Assembly: GCA_009778065.1 (NCBI GenBank)
Contig: WRKM01000027.1
Span: forward strand, 1 to 37,239
Direction: 5' to 3'
DNA: 37,239 nucleotides
Source: Oscillospiraceae bacterium
GTDB lineage: Bacteria; Bacillota; Clostridia; Oscillospirales; Ruminococcaceae
A program made the position numbers and the translations under genes. Shown piece by piece: positions 1 to 7,991 of this stretch. Within the stretch, counting starts at the first letter, position 1, and every line of letters begins with the position of its first letter. Under the pieces are notes generated by a model, which saw only the letters and a program-made list of their open reading frames with translations, searched no databases and was not told where the DNA came from.

Positions 1-3000
1 ACGGCGGCTGGGCTGATAATGAAAACGTACAAGTCACTCTCACCAACACAGGCACGGAGCCTATTCGCAACTGGGGCTTGCAGTACGAACCCCACGGTAA
101 CATTGTCGGTATATGGAACGGCGAAGTTGTCCCCACAGGGGGAATCAATGAAAACATAGTAAAGAGCGTAATGCACAACTCGGATATACCGGTCGGTGCG
201 TCTGTGAGCTTCGGCTATACCTTAATGGGCGTGACAGGAACGCCCGACAGCTTCACACTCTGTAACTACCGCGTGGAAAAAGAAGACGGCTATACCGTCA
301 GCTTGACGACGAACCCCGATTGGGGCGATGGGTTCACAGGCTTGATAACGATTGCGAATACGACCAACACGCCCATTATGGCTTGGGAACTCGGCTTTTC
401 TGCCAATTTCGCCATAACAAGCGCGGGTGATTTCATAATTTTAGACAGTGTCGGTACATATTATAAGATAACGGGCTTTCAGCATAACGGAAACATTCCC
501 GCTAATTCGAGCATCACGCTTAATTTTAACGCGGCTTCCGCTCCCGATGCGGCAATAAACAACTTCTCGCTGACGGAAATAGTTGTTTTGGCTACGCCGC
601 CTGTTCCCGATGAACCCGAAACCTGCGAGGACTGTGGGGAAGAGCCTTGCGTATGTCTTGATGAATCCGAAATCTGCGAGGACTGCGGCGAGTTTCCATG
701 CATATGCTTCGACTTTGTTTGGTACTCCGTAAACGCCGAAGCGTTCTACGATTCATACAATGCAGTCACAACCATTTCATGGGAAGCGACAGACCCCACG
801 GGAACATTTGAGGTGTTCTATTCCTCGGATAATGACGAGTACTATACATTAACAACTGTCGAAGACCTGTTTTCCTACGAATATCAAACAAGCGGTGAGG
901 ATTTCATCATAAACTATTTCAAAGTTAATCAAGTCATTGACGAAGAAATTGCAGCGGTCAGTAATATCTGCTATGTTATCTGGAGTCCTGCGGGTATTTT
1001 ACCGAGCGAATATATGCGCGAATGGGAAATTGAAGCGAACGATGAGGTTCTGTCCGAAATAAACGACAACAACCCTCATTTTCAGCTTTCGATTGAACTC
1101 GAAGCGGCGGGAGTTCCCTCTGTGCAACTAAACGCGGCACAAAGCGGTTATTCCTATGCGATGCAAAATGATATGACTCTCGGTATAATTCCCGAACTGA
1201 TTTATCCCGAAGATTTCAATGTCGGGAACGTGACCCTGAAATTCGAGATTGCAGACGAATATTTAGATAACGTACTCGGTATTTACAGCGAACACCCCGA
1301 ACTTGAGGGCATAAAAAGGCTCAATGTCTTTAAATGGTTCGACGAACTGAATATGTCGCTACCTATTGAGACGAAGTTTGACGTAGCAAATAATGTGTTG
1401 TACACCGAGGTTGACAGGCTCGGCACGTATGCCATAATGGATATGGAGATGTGGTTTGAGTTTTTGGAATCAAATGTTGAATACGAGGAAGAATACGAAG
1501 AATACGAGGACGAAGAAGAATACGAAGAAGACGAAGAAGAAGACGAATACGAAGGAACGACAGAGGTACAGTTATCTATACCGCTTATGGGAGCGGGGAA
1601 CAGTACTAACCCTGACAACCCTATTACATATTCATTTCCGCAGATTGAGTTTGTTGGGCAAGATGTACCACCGGGTTCATGGCAAAGTGTTGCCTACGGC
1701 AACGGATTATATGTTGCGGTGGGCTTATTAGGAATTTTAACAAGCACCGATGGACTCAATTGGAATGAAGTAAAATTTGAAACGAATTGGCGTGATATAA
1801 CTTATGCAAACGGCTTGTTCGTGGCGGTTGGCGGCGGTTACTACGATGTTGCGATTTCTGCCGACGGTATAGCGTGGACTCTATATCGAACAGGTTTTGG
1901 AAGTTGGCACGGCATAACATATGGCGATGGTTTGTTTGTAGTGGTTGGCTTTGGCTTTAGTTCTAATTCCGGTGAAAGCATAATGACTTCGCCTGACGGT
2001 ATTAACTGGACTCCACGGCAAACTCCCGGTTATAAAGATGGTTTACGGGGTGTGGCATACGGAAATAATATGTTTGTGGCAGCGGGGCATCCCCATGACA
2101 ACATCAATATAATGATTTCTTCAAACGGAATAGACTGGTCGCCTGTAAAAATAAAAGGCAACCCTGCTAATATAAACTGGTACGGAATAACATTCGGAAA
2201 CGGAATTTTTGTGGCGGCAGGGCATCCGTATAACATCAGCGAAGAAAGGTCATTCAACATTGCGACTTCTGCAAATGGCAGAGACTGGACATTTATAAAT
2301 CCATTACCCAACGATACTACATACTTGATGGACATAGCATACGGTGATGGTCTGTTTGTGGCGGTTGGTTATCCTTATAACGCAGAAAGAGCGTGTATAA
2401 TGGTTTCAACAAATGGTAAAAACTGGACAATAAGGCGTAGCTCTACGCGTACTTATTACAATCAAACCGGATATTTAGAAGGCGTAGATTATGGAAACGG
2501 AGCTTTCATTGTATGTGGCGTGAATACTATCCTAAAAGGGGAGTATGAAGCGAAGTACAAAGCCATAACCGCTTCGGGGTGGAAAGAAATAAACCTCACT
2601 GCGCCGCTGAACGGGCATAACGGAAATCACACCGATAATGACGGGCTTACCGATTGGGAAGAAATTGCGACAGAGTTTGCCGTAAACGCGAGTGAGTTTA
2701 ATTCGTCTAATTTATCGGGCTGGTGGAATTTTGAGCCTATTTCTATAAACGGGTTTGAACTGTCTTCATGCGGATACTATATCAACTCCCTGCCGACTAT
2801 TCAAGATTGTATGAATTACGTGAGCCAAAGCGGAAATTTAGTTTATGTAGAAGAGGCGTTAACGAGGTATAAAAGCGAAACGCTGTATGGATTCGGGCAG
2901 ACTGTGCATAATTCAAGAATTTTACCTATTAATTCCGACCCGACTGAAGACGATACAGATGGGGATGGGTTGTGGGACGGTAACGATTTATACCCGCTTA

Positions 3001-3704
3001 AGACTTATAATGAGAGTGTTTACTTCTGGAGAACAGCGAAAGACGCAACTATATTTGATGTGTTTCCTAATATGCGCTACATTGATAACTATAATATAGA
3101 CAAAAACCACACAGGATATATATTCGGTCAGAGTAATGCTCCTATAAGCAATATGACTTTTGGCGGCGCAAGTGTAGCCAATACGGGTTGTGGCGTAATA
3201 TCAATCTATAATTCTATTCAAGCACTTGGAAAACATAAGTTTTTATCGGAGATTATTTATGAATTTGACCTTAATCCACACGCAACAACGGCAAACTTTT
3301 TATCACTATCATCACCTTTGGGTTTTCTTATAGGGCAAAACCCTTGGAATAATGGATTTATTGGAGCCAATCCATTTGCCATAAACGACTATCTTATATA
3401 CCATGGTTTTAAACCCGAAATGACGTTAGATGAAACTGAGTTTGCATCATGGGCAAAGGAAGACCGAGTTTTTATTATTTTGTATTTGAATGATATTTAC
3501 GAAATTACAGCAGGCGCGCATTATGCTATGATACAAGCTGATAAAAATGGCACTTATACAACGTATAATCTTTTTAGTAACCATACAGAAACGGATGCCA
3601 GGCGATTTAACAGAGACCTTCACTCCAGTATTTTAAAAAACGGAAATACACAACGCGGATTTATTTGTGGTTTTTATATCCCTGTGCAAGGAGGTTCACG
3701 ATGA
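1..3704 (+). CDS. Giant modular surface protein (CBM2-like, propeller repeats, C39-like peptidase), 5' partial
   Basis: The frame is open from base 3 with no stop, so the true start lies upstream; the TTG at 78 is not the start. Modules by base position: two CBM2-like beta-sandwiches with the NTGxxPIxNW pattern (about 3-270 and 285-600); two CEDCGExPCxC motifs (619-711), possible metal or disulfide knots; a fibronectin-like segment (715-960); an adhesin-like segment (990-1460); a Glu/Asp/Tyr linker (1474-1560); seven repeats of W/LxxxxYGxGxFVAVG...SxDGxxW (1669-2550), which suit a seven-bladed propeller; calcium-type DxDxDGLxD motifs (2631, 2950); and a papain-like C39_2-type domain with candidate catalytic Cys in NTGCG (3189) and His in GAHYAM (3519). 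It is inferred to be an exported, carbohydrate-bound protein. Its stop overlaps the next gene's start (ATGA). The peptidase call rests on motif spacing only. Confidence 0.75.
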   Translation, partial: GGWADNENVQVTLTNTGTEPIRNWGLQYEPHGNIVGIWNGEVVPTGGINENIVKSVMHNSDIPVGASVSFGYTLMGVTGTPDSFTLCNYRVEKEDGYTVSLTTNPDWGDGFTGLITIANTTNTPIMAWELGFSANFAITSAGDFIILDSVGTYYKITGFQHNGNIPANSSITLNFNAASAPDAAINNFSLTEIVVLATPPVPDEPETCEDCGEEPCVCLDESEICEDCGEFPCICFDFVWYSVNAEAFYDSYNAVTTISWEATDPTGTFEVFYSSDNDEYYTLTTVEDLFSYEYQTSGEDFIINYFKVNQVIDEEIAAVSNICYVIWSPAGILPSEYMREWEIEANDEVLSEINDNNPHFQLSIELEAAGVPSVQLNAAQSGYSYAMQNDMTLGIIPELIYPEDFNVGNVTLKFEIADEYLDNVLGIYSEHPELEGIKRLNVFKWFDELNMSLPIETKFDVANNVLYTEVDRLGTYAIMDMEMWFEFLESNVEYEEEYEEYEDEEEYEEDEEEDEYEGTTEVQLSIPLMGAGNSTNPDNPITYSFPQIEFVGQDVPPGSWQSVAYGNGLYVAVGLLGILTSTDGLNWNEVKFETNWRDITYANGLFVAVGGGYYDVAISADGIAWTLYRTGFGSWHGITYGDGLFVVVGFGFSSNSGESIMTSPDGINWTPRQTPGYKDGLRGVAYGNNMFVAAGHPHDNINIMISSNGIDWSPVKIKGNPANINWYGITFGNGIFVAAGHPYNISEERSFNIATSANGRDWTFINPLPNDTTYLMDIAYGDGLFVAVGYPYNAERACIMVSTNGKNWTIRRSSTRTYYNQTGYLEGVDYGNGAFIVCGVNTILKGEYEAKYKAITASGWKEINLTAPLNGHNGNHTDNDGLTDWEEIATEFAVNASEFNSSNLSGWWNFEPISINGFELSSCGYYINSLPTIQDCMNYVSQSGNLVYVEEALTRYKSETLYGFGQTVHNSRILPINSDPTEDDTDGDGLWDGNDLYPLKTYNESVYFWRTAKDATIFDVFPNMRYIDNYNIDKNHTGYIFGQSNAPISNMTFGGASVANTGCGVISIYNSIQALGKHKFLSEIIYEFDLNPHATTANFLSLSSPLGFLIGQNPWNNGFIGANPFAINDYLIYHGFKPEMTLDETEFASWAKEDRVFIILYLNDIYEITAGAHYAMIQADKNGTYTTYNLFSNHTETDARRFNRDLHSSILKNGNTQRGFICGFYIPVQGGSR

Positions 3705-4156
3705 AAAAAATATTTATATCAATCTCGCTTTTATTTATATTATGTGCTTGCGACCCCTATGCAGGAAAACGTCCAACTGACCAAGAAGGAACATTTTGGT
3801 TGTCTGAAAACCCTCAGATTTATTTTGCAATTACAAATGGCAAAAATATTGGTCACCTAAAAACTGATAATGATATAATTGAAATAAAATTTCACTTTGC
3901 TCCCGGTGGTGCAGGAACAGAAATGATTAATAATGGTATAAATTTTTATTCTGGTTTCGGACCTGTTCCTGATGTTTTGTTATTAATAGGTGATGATAGA
4001 TATAGTAAAAACCAATATATATTTACTGTTTCTTATTCCGAAATAGAGTCTATCGAAGTCGGAGACAAGATAACCTTTAACCGTGTCGAAGAATTTCCCG
4101 ATTGGGCGTTGGAAATGGACTCGGATGCTTCTTTAAAAGAAGCATCCGAGGAATAA
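3701..4156 (+). CDS. Small lipoprotein, unknown function
   Basis: 151 residues. The start at 3701 is chosen over an upstream in-frame ATG at 3665 because AAGGAGG lies just before it (3689-3695) and because the mature signal MKKIFISISLLFILCAC begins there. The lipobox is LCAC, with the lipidated Cys at residue 17 followed by DPYAG. The mature part is a small beta-rich domain with no recognised family. The ATGA overlap with the surface protein gene shows translational coupling, so this lipoprotein may assist or protect against the partner (for example as an anchor or an inhibitor of the C39-like peptidase); that role is inference from context. The last codons form a perfect hairpin (see 4122-4148). 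Confidence 0.8.
   Translation: MKKIFISISLLFILCACDPYAGKRPTDQEGTFWLSENPQIYFAITNGKNIGHLKTDNDIIEIKFHFAPGGAGTEMINNGINFYSGFGPVPDVLLLIGDDRYSKNQYIFTVSYSEIESIEVGDKITFNRVEEFPDWALEMDSDASLKEASEE
4122..4148 (+). other. Perfect 12-bp hairpin inside the end of the lipoprotein gene
   Basis: CGGATGCTTCTT and AAGAAGCATCCG pair perfectly around a 3-nt loop while encoding part of the C-terminal DSDASLKEASEE. The sequence after it is A-rich, not T-rich, so a standard intrinsic terminator on the plus strand is unlikely. It may be an mRNA 3' stabiliser or processing point between this gene and the next. Confidence 0.5.
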
Positions 4157-4204
4157 AAAAATTCTTATAAGAATTTGTAATGATATTACATAAAGGTAAA
4201 CAAT

Positions 4205-4774
4205 ATGAAGAAAACTAAAAAATCACTTATAATTATTCTATTAATCATAGTATTACCTGTAATACTCTATATTTCGTTAGGTCACATAGTTTCCTATTTT
4301 GCATATAGATATAAACATGATTACACAGATTGGCAAAATGTCTCTGTTGAAAGAATCGGCACGTTCAAAGTCCCCATAGATTGGATTGTTACATTGAGAG
4401 ACGATATTATATATATAACAGATAAGGGAATAGATGTTGACGGATACAAAACATATTTAGTCGGTTCAATATATTTAGCCAGTTGGGAAAATGCAGATAT
4501 GCTTAAACAACTATATGACGCAGAATATATTAGAACGGTAGAGAGTCGAATTAATTCATACGGTTCAACTTATGGTATGCATGAGTTTAGAATTAATGGT
4601 GATTATCAAACAAAGAATTTCATCTGTATGGCTGCTGACAGTGAAAATGGCGTTATAGACATTGTTCTTTATGCTTGGGACGACTTGGTGGATAAGGACA
4701 TGATTATTAAAATAGCGGAGTCTTATAGAACGGAACATTTATTAAGAAAGAAGCCTTGGTTTTTACAACGATAA
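4205..4774 (+). CDS. Membrane-anchored protein, unknown function
   Basis: 189 residues. Lys-rich MKKTKKS is followed by one strongly hydrophobic segment (about residues 8-28), then an extracytoplasmic domain with alternating hydrophobic and polar strands. No Cys lipobox is present, so it is probably an uncleaved N-terminal anchor. The family is not recognised; the fold resembles small stress-type domains (such as PsbP/DUF1795-like proteins) only in its general layout, with a predicted pattern 'VERIGTFKVPIDW' near residue 48. It lies 48 bp after the lipoprotein in the same direction and may belong to the same transcript. The ribosome site is weak (AAAGGTAAAC). A palindromic terminator-like element follows at 4861. 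Confidence 0.7.
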   Translation: MKKTKKSLIIILLIIVLPVILYISLGHIVSYFAYRYKHDYTDWQNVSVERIGTFKVPIDWIVTLRDDIIYITDKGIDVDGYKTYLVGSIYLASWENADMLKQLYDAEYIRTVESRINSYGSTYGMHEFRINGDYQTKNFICMAADSENGVIDIVLYAWDDLVDKDMIIKIAESYRTEHLLRKKPWFLQR

Positions 4775-4797
4775 AGCCCCCACAAAAAGGTTGCGCC

Positions 4798-4869
4798 ATG
4801 AAAACAAAAAGAAACAAACCCGCCGCCTATCTTGAAGCCGGGATAACCCTCAAAGAACTCGATGAATAA
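4798..4869 (+). CDS. Possible 23-residue peptide or gene remnant
   Basis: A short ATG frame encodes MKTKRNKPAAYLEAGITLKE plus LDE. A weak AAGG precedes it by about 10 nt. Codon use looks like real coding sequence, but the length and lack of any recognisable family leave it equally likely to be the tail of a lost gene. Its stop codon lies inside the dispersed 45-bp repeat. Confidence 0.25.
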   Translation: MKTKRNKPAAYLEAGITLKELDE

Positions 4870-4905
4870 AACTAAACGGATTAAGTATCAGATACTTAAT
4901 CCGTT
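4861..4905. repeat. Dispersed palindromic element, copy 1 (bidirectional terminator)
   Basis: A 45-bp block is shared at 43 of 45 positions with 36734-36778. Its core is a palindrome of 15-bp arms (AACGGATTAAGTATC) around one base. Here it lies between convergent genes, is followed by a T-rich run at 4909-4920, and one arm encodes the last residues (NGLSI) of the minus-strand S component. It probably ends transcription from both sides. Confidence 0.7.
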
Positions 4906-5433
4906 CTTGTTTAATTTTTTAATAAGCGCGGACAGAGGAATTATTAATCCACCCATTGCGAAATTACTTATTGCATGAATAAAATCATAGGGCAGACCCG
5001 CTATGACCCACGCAACCGCACCCTCAAAGCTTTTCAGTCCGAAGAATAACGCATTTACGGGGGCGCAAAGAACCCCGAAAGACAAGCCGTGAAATCCGCA
5101 TAACAGCATATACAACAAAGCTTTACGCCTTCTCCGTGATTCATTGCCGAGAGGCGGCTCGCCTGCTAACATAAACATTCCCCAAAGCGGAAGCCAAGCA
5201 TACAAGTACGAAAACCACATTGTCCCGTAGCTCCCGTAAACACCTTCAATAAAGATATAAATATATAGCGGTATAAGGGCTCGTTTTCGGTAGGTTAATG
5301 TGAGCGAAGCCGTGAAGAGTCCGAGCAAATGTATATTCGGAAGCCCCTGCATTGCTACCCTCGTCGCAAACATCAATGCGCCGAACATAGCGAATACCGC
5401 CATATCCCTAAGCCGACGTGTGGACGAACGCAT
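4888..5433 (-). CDS. ECF transporter S component, probable cobalamin type
   Basis: 181 residues with about five to six hydrophobic segments. Landmarks are the family-like start MAVFAMFGALMFATRV, NIHLLGLFTASLTLTYRKRA, a short cytoplasmic Arg/Lys loop (ESRRRRKA), GFHGLSFGVLCAPVNALFFG and a C-terminal AGLPYDFIHAISNFA. S components bind the vitamin in the membrane and use a shared ECF energising module (EcfA, A' and T), which is not in this window. It follows the riboswitch-controlled DUF4430 lipoprotein with a 26-nt overlap, so cobalamin or a precursor is the likely substrate. The start at 5433 gives a typical N-terminus but lacks a good ribosome site, consistent with translational coupling; an internal ATG at 5403 is the alternative. 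Confidence 0.82.
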   Translation of the reverse strand: MRSSTRRLRDMAVFAMFGALMFATRVAMQGLPNIHLLGLFTASLTLTYRKRALIPLYIYIFIEGVYGSYGTMWFSYLYAWLPLWGMFMLAGEPPLGNESRRRRKALLYMLLCGFHGLSFGVLCAPVNALFFGLKSFEGAVAWVIAGLPYDFIHAISNFAMGGLIIPLSALIKKLNKNGLSI

Positions 5434-5830
5434 AGATGTTATCCGTTTCTATTTCGGTTTCGGCTACCCCCGACACAGCCATCTCCCCGTTAATGTAAAA
5501 AGCCCACCAGTATCCGTCTTTAACGAAGTCGGCTTGCACCCCGTTTATGGTTGTGACAAAATCCGTGTCGTCGGTCAAGCCGACCGCGAATAACGCGCTT
5601 CCTATCGTTGCTTCGTCGGTGCTGACGTCCCACACCTCTGTCGCATTAAAGGAGTGAACAACCTCAAACCTGAATGTCGTTTCACCCTGCCCTATAGGTT
5701 GGGGCGTTATTTCCGATGTCTCGGCGGAGGTTATGTCCGGGGCGGTGTTTCCATTGCAACTCGTTGTGACTGCCGCAATCAGCACAATCAGAGCCAATGA
5801 GAAAATGAATCTTAATTTTTTCTTGCTCAT
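5408..5830 (-). CDS. Transcobalamin-like (DUF4430) lipoprotein
   Basis: 140 residues. The start at 5830 is fixed by AAGGAG (complement of 5841-5846) and by the signal MSKKKLRFIFSLALIVLIAA; frames reaching further upstream would run through the riboswitch. The lipobox is TTSC (Cys about residue 25), followed by a Thr/Ser/Pro linker and a DUF4430 domain with VWDVSTDEATIGSALFAVGL, the ...DGYWWAFYINGEMAVSGV signature and a final TDNIYAFVHTS. DUF4430 resembles the C-terminal domain of transcobalamin/intrinsic factor and is known in B12 uptake loci of Gram-positives. The inferred role is capture of cobalamin at the cell surface and delivery to the downstream S component. The B12 riboswitch upstream supports this independently. 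Confidence 0.85.
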   Translation of the reverse strand: MSKKKLRFIFSLALIVLIAAVTTSCNGNTAPDITSAETSEITPQPIGQGETTFRFEVVHSFNATEVWDVSTDEATIGSALFAVGLTDDTDFVTTINGVQADFVKDGYWWAFYINGEMAVSGVAETEIETDNIYAFVHTSA

Positions 5831-5894
5831 TTTTGCATTTCTCCTTAAATTTTTATTAAATTGTCTTTGAGTGACATAGCCGGTGTCGCGGCTT

Positions 5895-6062
5895 GTACTT
5901 GTCTGAGGGGCAAAGTCTTCCGGCTTTATGCTTTGCGTTCTTTCGCCTTCTCGGTATATTACCAATGGCTTTCAGGATATTTGCGGAATATCCTGCTGAA
6001 AGAACAAACGCATTTACGGCGGCGAACCCGCATAGGCTTTTAACCTATTTCCTTTTTCCCTT
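5895..6062 (-). promoter_or_regulatory. Cobalamin riboswitch
   Basis: Reading the minus strand: a conserved 5' block with GCGGGTTCGCCGCCGTAA, a strong hairpin formed by CTTTCAGCAGGATATT with AATATCCTGAAAG, then GCCATTGG...GAGAAGGCG (consensus GCCACTG...GGGAAGGC) and a B12-box-like AGCCGGAAGACTTTGCC at about 5908-5925. It lies directly between a promoter and the DUF4430 lipoprotein. A small AGCCG/CGGCT hairpin downstream (about 5878-5893) may be part of the expression platform. High cobalamin is expected to repress the operon. Confidence 0.8.
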
Positions 6063-6074
6063 ACTCATTATAAA

Positions 6075-6103
6075 ATCATAGCATAAATACATTGACTTGT
6101 CAA
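6075..6103 (-). promoter_or_regulatory. Sigma-A promoter of the B12 operon
   Basis: On the minus strand, TTGACA (6098-6103), a 17-nt spacer and TATGAT (6075-6080) preceded by TGC (extended -10). It starts transcription just before the riboswitch. Its -35 box directly touches the -35 of the opposite promoter. Confidence 0.75.
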
Positions 6104-6120
6104 CAATTTTGGGTTATACT
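6092..6120 (+). promoter_or_regulatory. Sigma-A promoter of the CorC/HlyC-type gene
   Basis: TTGACT (6092-6097), a 17-nt spacer and TATACT (6115-6120), 30 nt ahead of the start codon at 6151. Together with the minus promoter the -35 boxes form the palindrome TTGACTTGTCAA. Confidence 0.75.
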
Positions 6121-6150
6121 TAAAAAAAGATTATTTTTGAGGGCTAATAT

Positions 6151-7416
6151 ATGACAGGTTCTGTTATACTTATTTCCGCTATGCTTGTGATTTCCGCATT
6201 TTTTTCGCTCAGCGAGACGGCGTTTACCTCTGTTTCGCGTATTAAGTTAAAGTATAAGGTGGACGGCGGCTCGCGTAAAGCCAAAAAAGCGTTGGCTGTG
6301 CTTGAAAAATACGATAAGGCACTCACTACCATTCTGATAGGAAACAACGTGGTAAACATACTGATTACGGCAGTGGTGACTGTGATGATAATCAGAATTT
6401 TACCGAGCGAGTTAGCGGAGCATTACGGGGTTTTAATAACCACAGTGACGGTGGCTTTGTTAACTCTTACGTTCGGCGAAGTTCTGCCTAAGACTATAGC
6501 ACGTGTGAAGGCAGAGGCTTTCTGCCTCGCTTTCAGCGGATTTTTACAGATGTTTATAATTATCCTTACACCGTTTTCTGTTGTTTTCTTGTTTTTTCAA
6601 AAGCGGCTAACGCGGGTGTTGTCAAAAGGTGAAAGAACAGTCAGCGTTACCGAGAAGGAGCTTTTACACTTCATAGAAGAAATTGAGGATGAGGGTGTTT
6701 TAGAGGAACAGGAGTCGAACTTAGTACAAAGCGCTCTTAATTTTGATGAACGGGCGGCAGGCGAGATATTGACGCCGCGTGTGAATATCGTAGCCGTTTC
6801 GGTAAACGAAGATATAAACAAGGTTCGAGACGTGTTTTTCTCTGAAGGGTATTCCCGAATCCCTGTTTTTGAAAAGTCGATAGACAATGTATGCGGAACG
6901 CTCCACAGTAAGGATTTTATGCGTGCTTTTATTTCGGGTGAGAGCTTTAATGTACGCGACATAATGAAACACGCGCTTTATGTTACATCGCTGATGAAGA
7001 TTTCCGAGGTTTTAAAACTTATGCAAAAAGAAAAGCTCCATCTTGCCATCGTGGTTGACCAATACGGCGGCACAGAGGGGCTTGTCACTCTTGAGGATAT
7101 TATTGAAGAGCTTGTAGGCGAAATTTGGGACGAGGGCGATGAGGTTCATTCGCCGATAGTTTTTACAAGAGACAGCGTTTTCGAGGTTTCGGGCGAGCTG
7201 TCTGTTAACGATTTTAACCGCTACTTTAAAAAGCGGGAAATGAGTTTTGAGATAACATCTGACTCAAACACGGTAGGCGGCTGGGTTTTTGAGCTTTTCG
7301 GCAGAATACCCGAAGAGCAGGACGCACTCGAAACAGACTGTTTTACTATAACTGTTTTGTCGCTTGCGGAACGCCGCATTAAAAAGCTCAGGTTTGAAAT
7401 AACGGGAGAAGTATAG
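6151..7416 (+). CDS. CNNM/CorC (HlyC family) transporter with CBS pair
   Basis: 421 residues, full length for the family. Order: an N-terminal DUF21/CNNM membrane domain (about 1-175) with the typical [18 protein letters not shown] start and GNNVVNIL; a CBS pair (about 195-325) with [34 protein letters not shown] and [19 protein letters not shown]; and a C-terminal CorC_HlyC domain (about 340-420). Family members mediate or regulate Mg2+/Co2+ or other cation transport at the membrane; the old haemolysin name is historical. GAGGG lies 8 nt ahead of the start. It is transcribed divergently from the B12 operon and followed at once by a membrane protein (1-nt gap), so the two are one operon. Confidence 0.9.
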   Translation: MTGSVILISAMLVISAFFSLSETAFTSVSRIKLKYKVDGGSRKAKKALAVLEKYDKALTTILIGNNVVNILITAVVTVMIIRILPSELAEHYGVLITTVTVALLTLTFGEVLPKTIARVKAEAFCLAFSGFLQMFIIILTPFSVVFLFFQKRLTRVLSKGERTVSVTEKELLHFIEEIEDEGVLEEQESNLVQSALNFDERAAGEILTPRVNIVAVSVNEDINKVRDVFFSEGYSRIPVFEKSIDNVCGTLHSKDFMRAFISGESFNVRDIMKHALYVTSLMKISEVLKLMQKEKLHLAIVVDQYGGTEGLVTLEDIIEELVGEIWDEGDEVHSPIVFTRDSVFEVSGELSVNDFNRYFKKREMSFEITSDSNTVGGWVFELFGRIPEEQDALETDCFTITVLSLAERRIKKLRFEITGEV

Positions 7417-7417
7417 A

Positions 7418-7987
7418 ATGTTCTACTTCTATTTATGTTTAACAATACTGTCCGCGGTACTCCTTATAACCGACATAGTTTTACGCTCTATGGAAAAAAT
7501 AAAAAGCTTCGGCTTTGAAAAGCGGCTTTTTAAATTTAAAAGCGAAACAGTCCCCATCGAAAAGTTTTTCCCCGAAACGCTGACGACACTGCTCATTTGT
7601 CTGCCGATACTCGGCGCGGCGGGTATGATTTTAGATTCAATAGGGTTTGTGTGGTATTTATCTTTACCTTTTTCGGTCATGACGGGTATGTTAGTTTGCT
7701 TTGCCTTACAGTACAGATTGAGGGCGGCTATTAATAAGCACAAGGATAAAATTCTTCCGCGAAACGATAAAGCGGCAGGGATTCAGGGCTTCGCCGCCGA
7801 ACGTATAGACGGTGATGATTACGGATTAATCGAGTTTGAATACAATGATGATGTTTTTCACGCTCCCGCAGTTTCTGTTTACGGTACAACGATTTCCAAA
7901 TTTGAAAAGGTGGTTATACTTTTTGAAGAGAATGAATTCTATTTTGTACAAAGTATAAAAGAAGTTTATGAAGGGCTTGAGGATTAA
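7418..7987 (+). CDS. NfeD-like membrane protein
   Basis: 189 residues. Three hydrophobic segments are visible (about 3-20, 56-74, 78-97), followed by a soluble C-terminal domain. That domain carries a small beta-barrel pattern (GLIEFEYNDDVFHAPAVSV, then TTISKFEKVVILFEENEFYF) resembling the OB-fold of NfeD-like proteins, which work with membrane proteases or flotillins. The match is by pattern only. It follows the CorC-type gene by one base, so it is co-expressed with it, and lies 4 nt before the next lipoprotein. Confidence 0.55.
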   Translation: MFYFYLCLTILSAVLLITDIVLRSMEKIKSFGFEKRLFKFKSETVPIEKFFPETLTTLLICLPILGAAGMILDSIGFVWYLSLPFSVMTGMLVCFALQYRLRAAINKHKDKILPRNDKAAGIQGFAAERIDGDDYGLIEFEYNDDVFHAPAVSVYGTTISKFEKVVILFEENEFYFVQSIKEVYEGLED

Positions 7988-7991
7988 AATC

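Noticed and set aside
1283-1618. Minus-strand Ser/Tyr-rich reading frame
   Set aside because: It is the reverse reading of the GAA/GAC/TAC-rich acidic linker of the plus-strand surface protein; no ribosome site and no family.
5831-6081. Short frames crossing the B12 leader on both strands, including an upstream extension of the lipoprotein
   Set aside because: They overlap the riboswitch; the lipoprotein start at 5830 has its own ribosome site and signal peptide.
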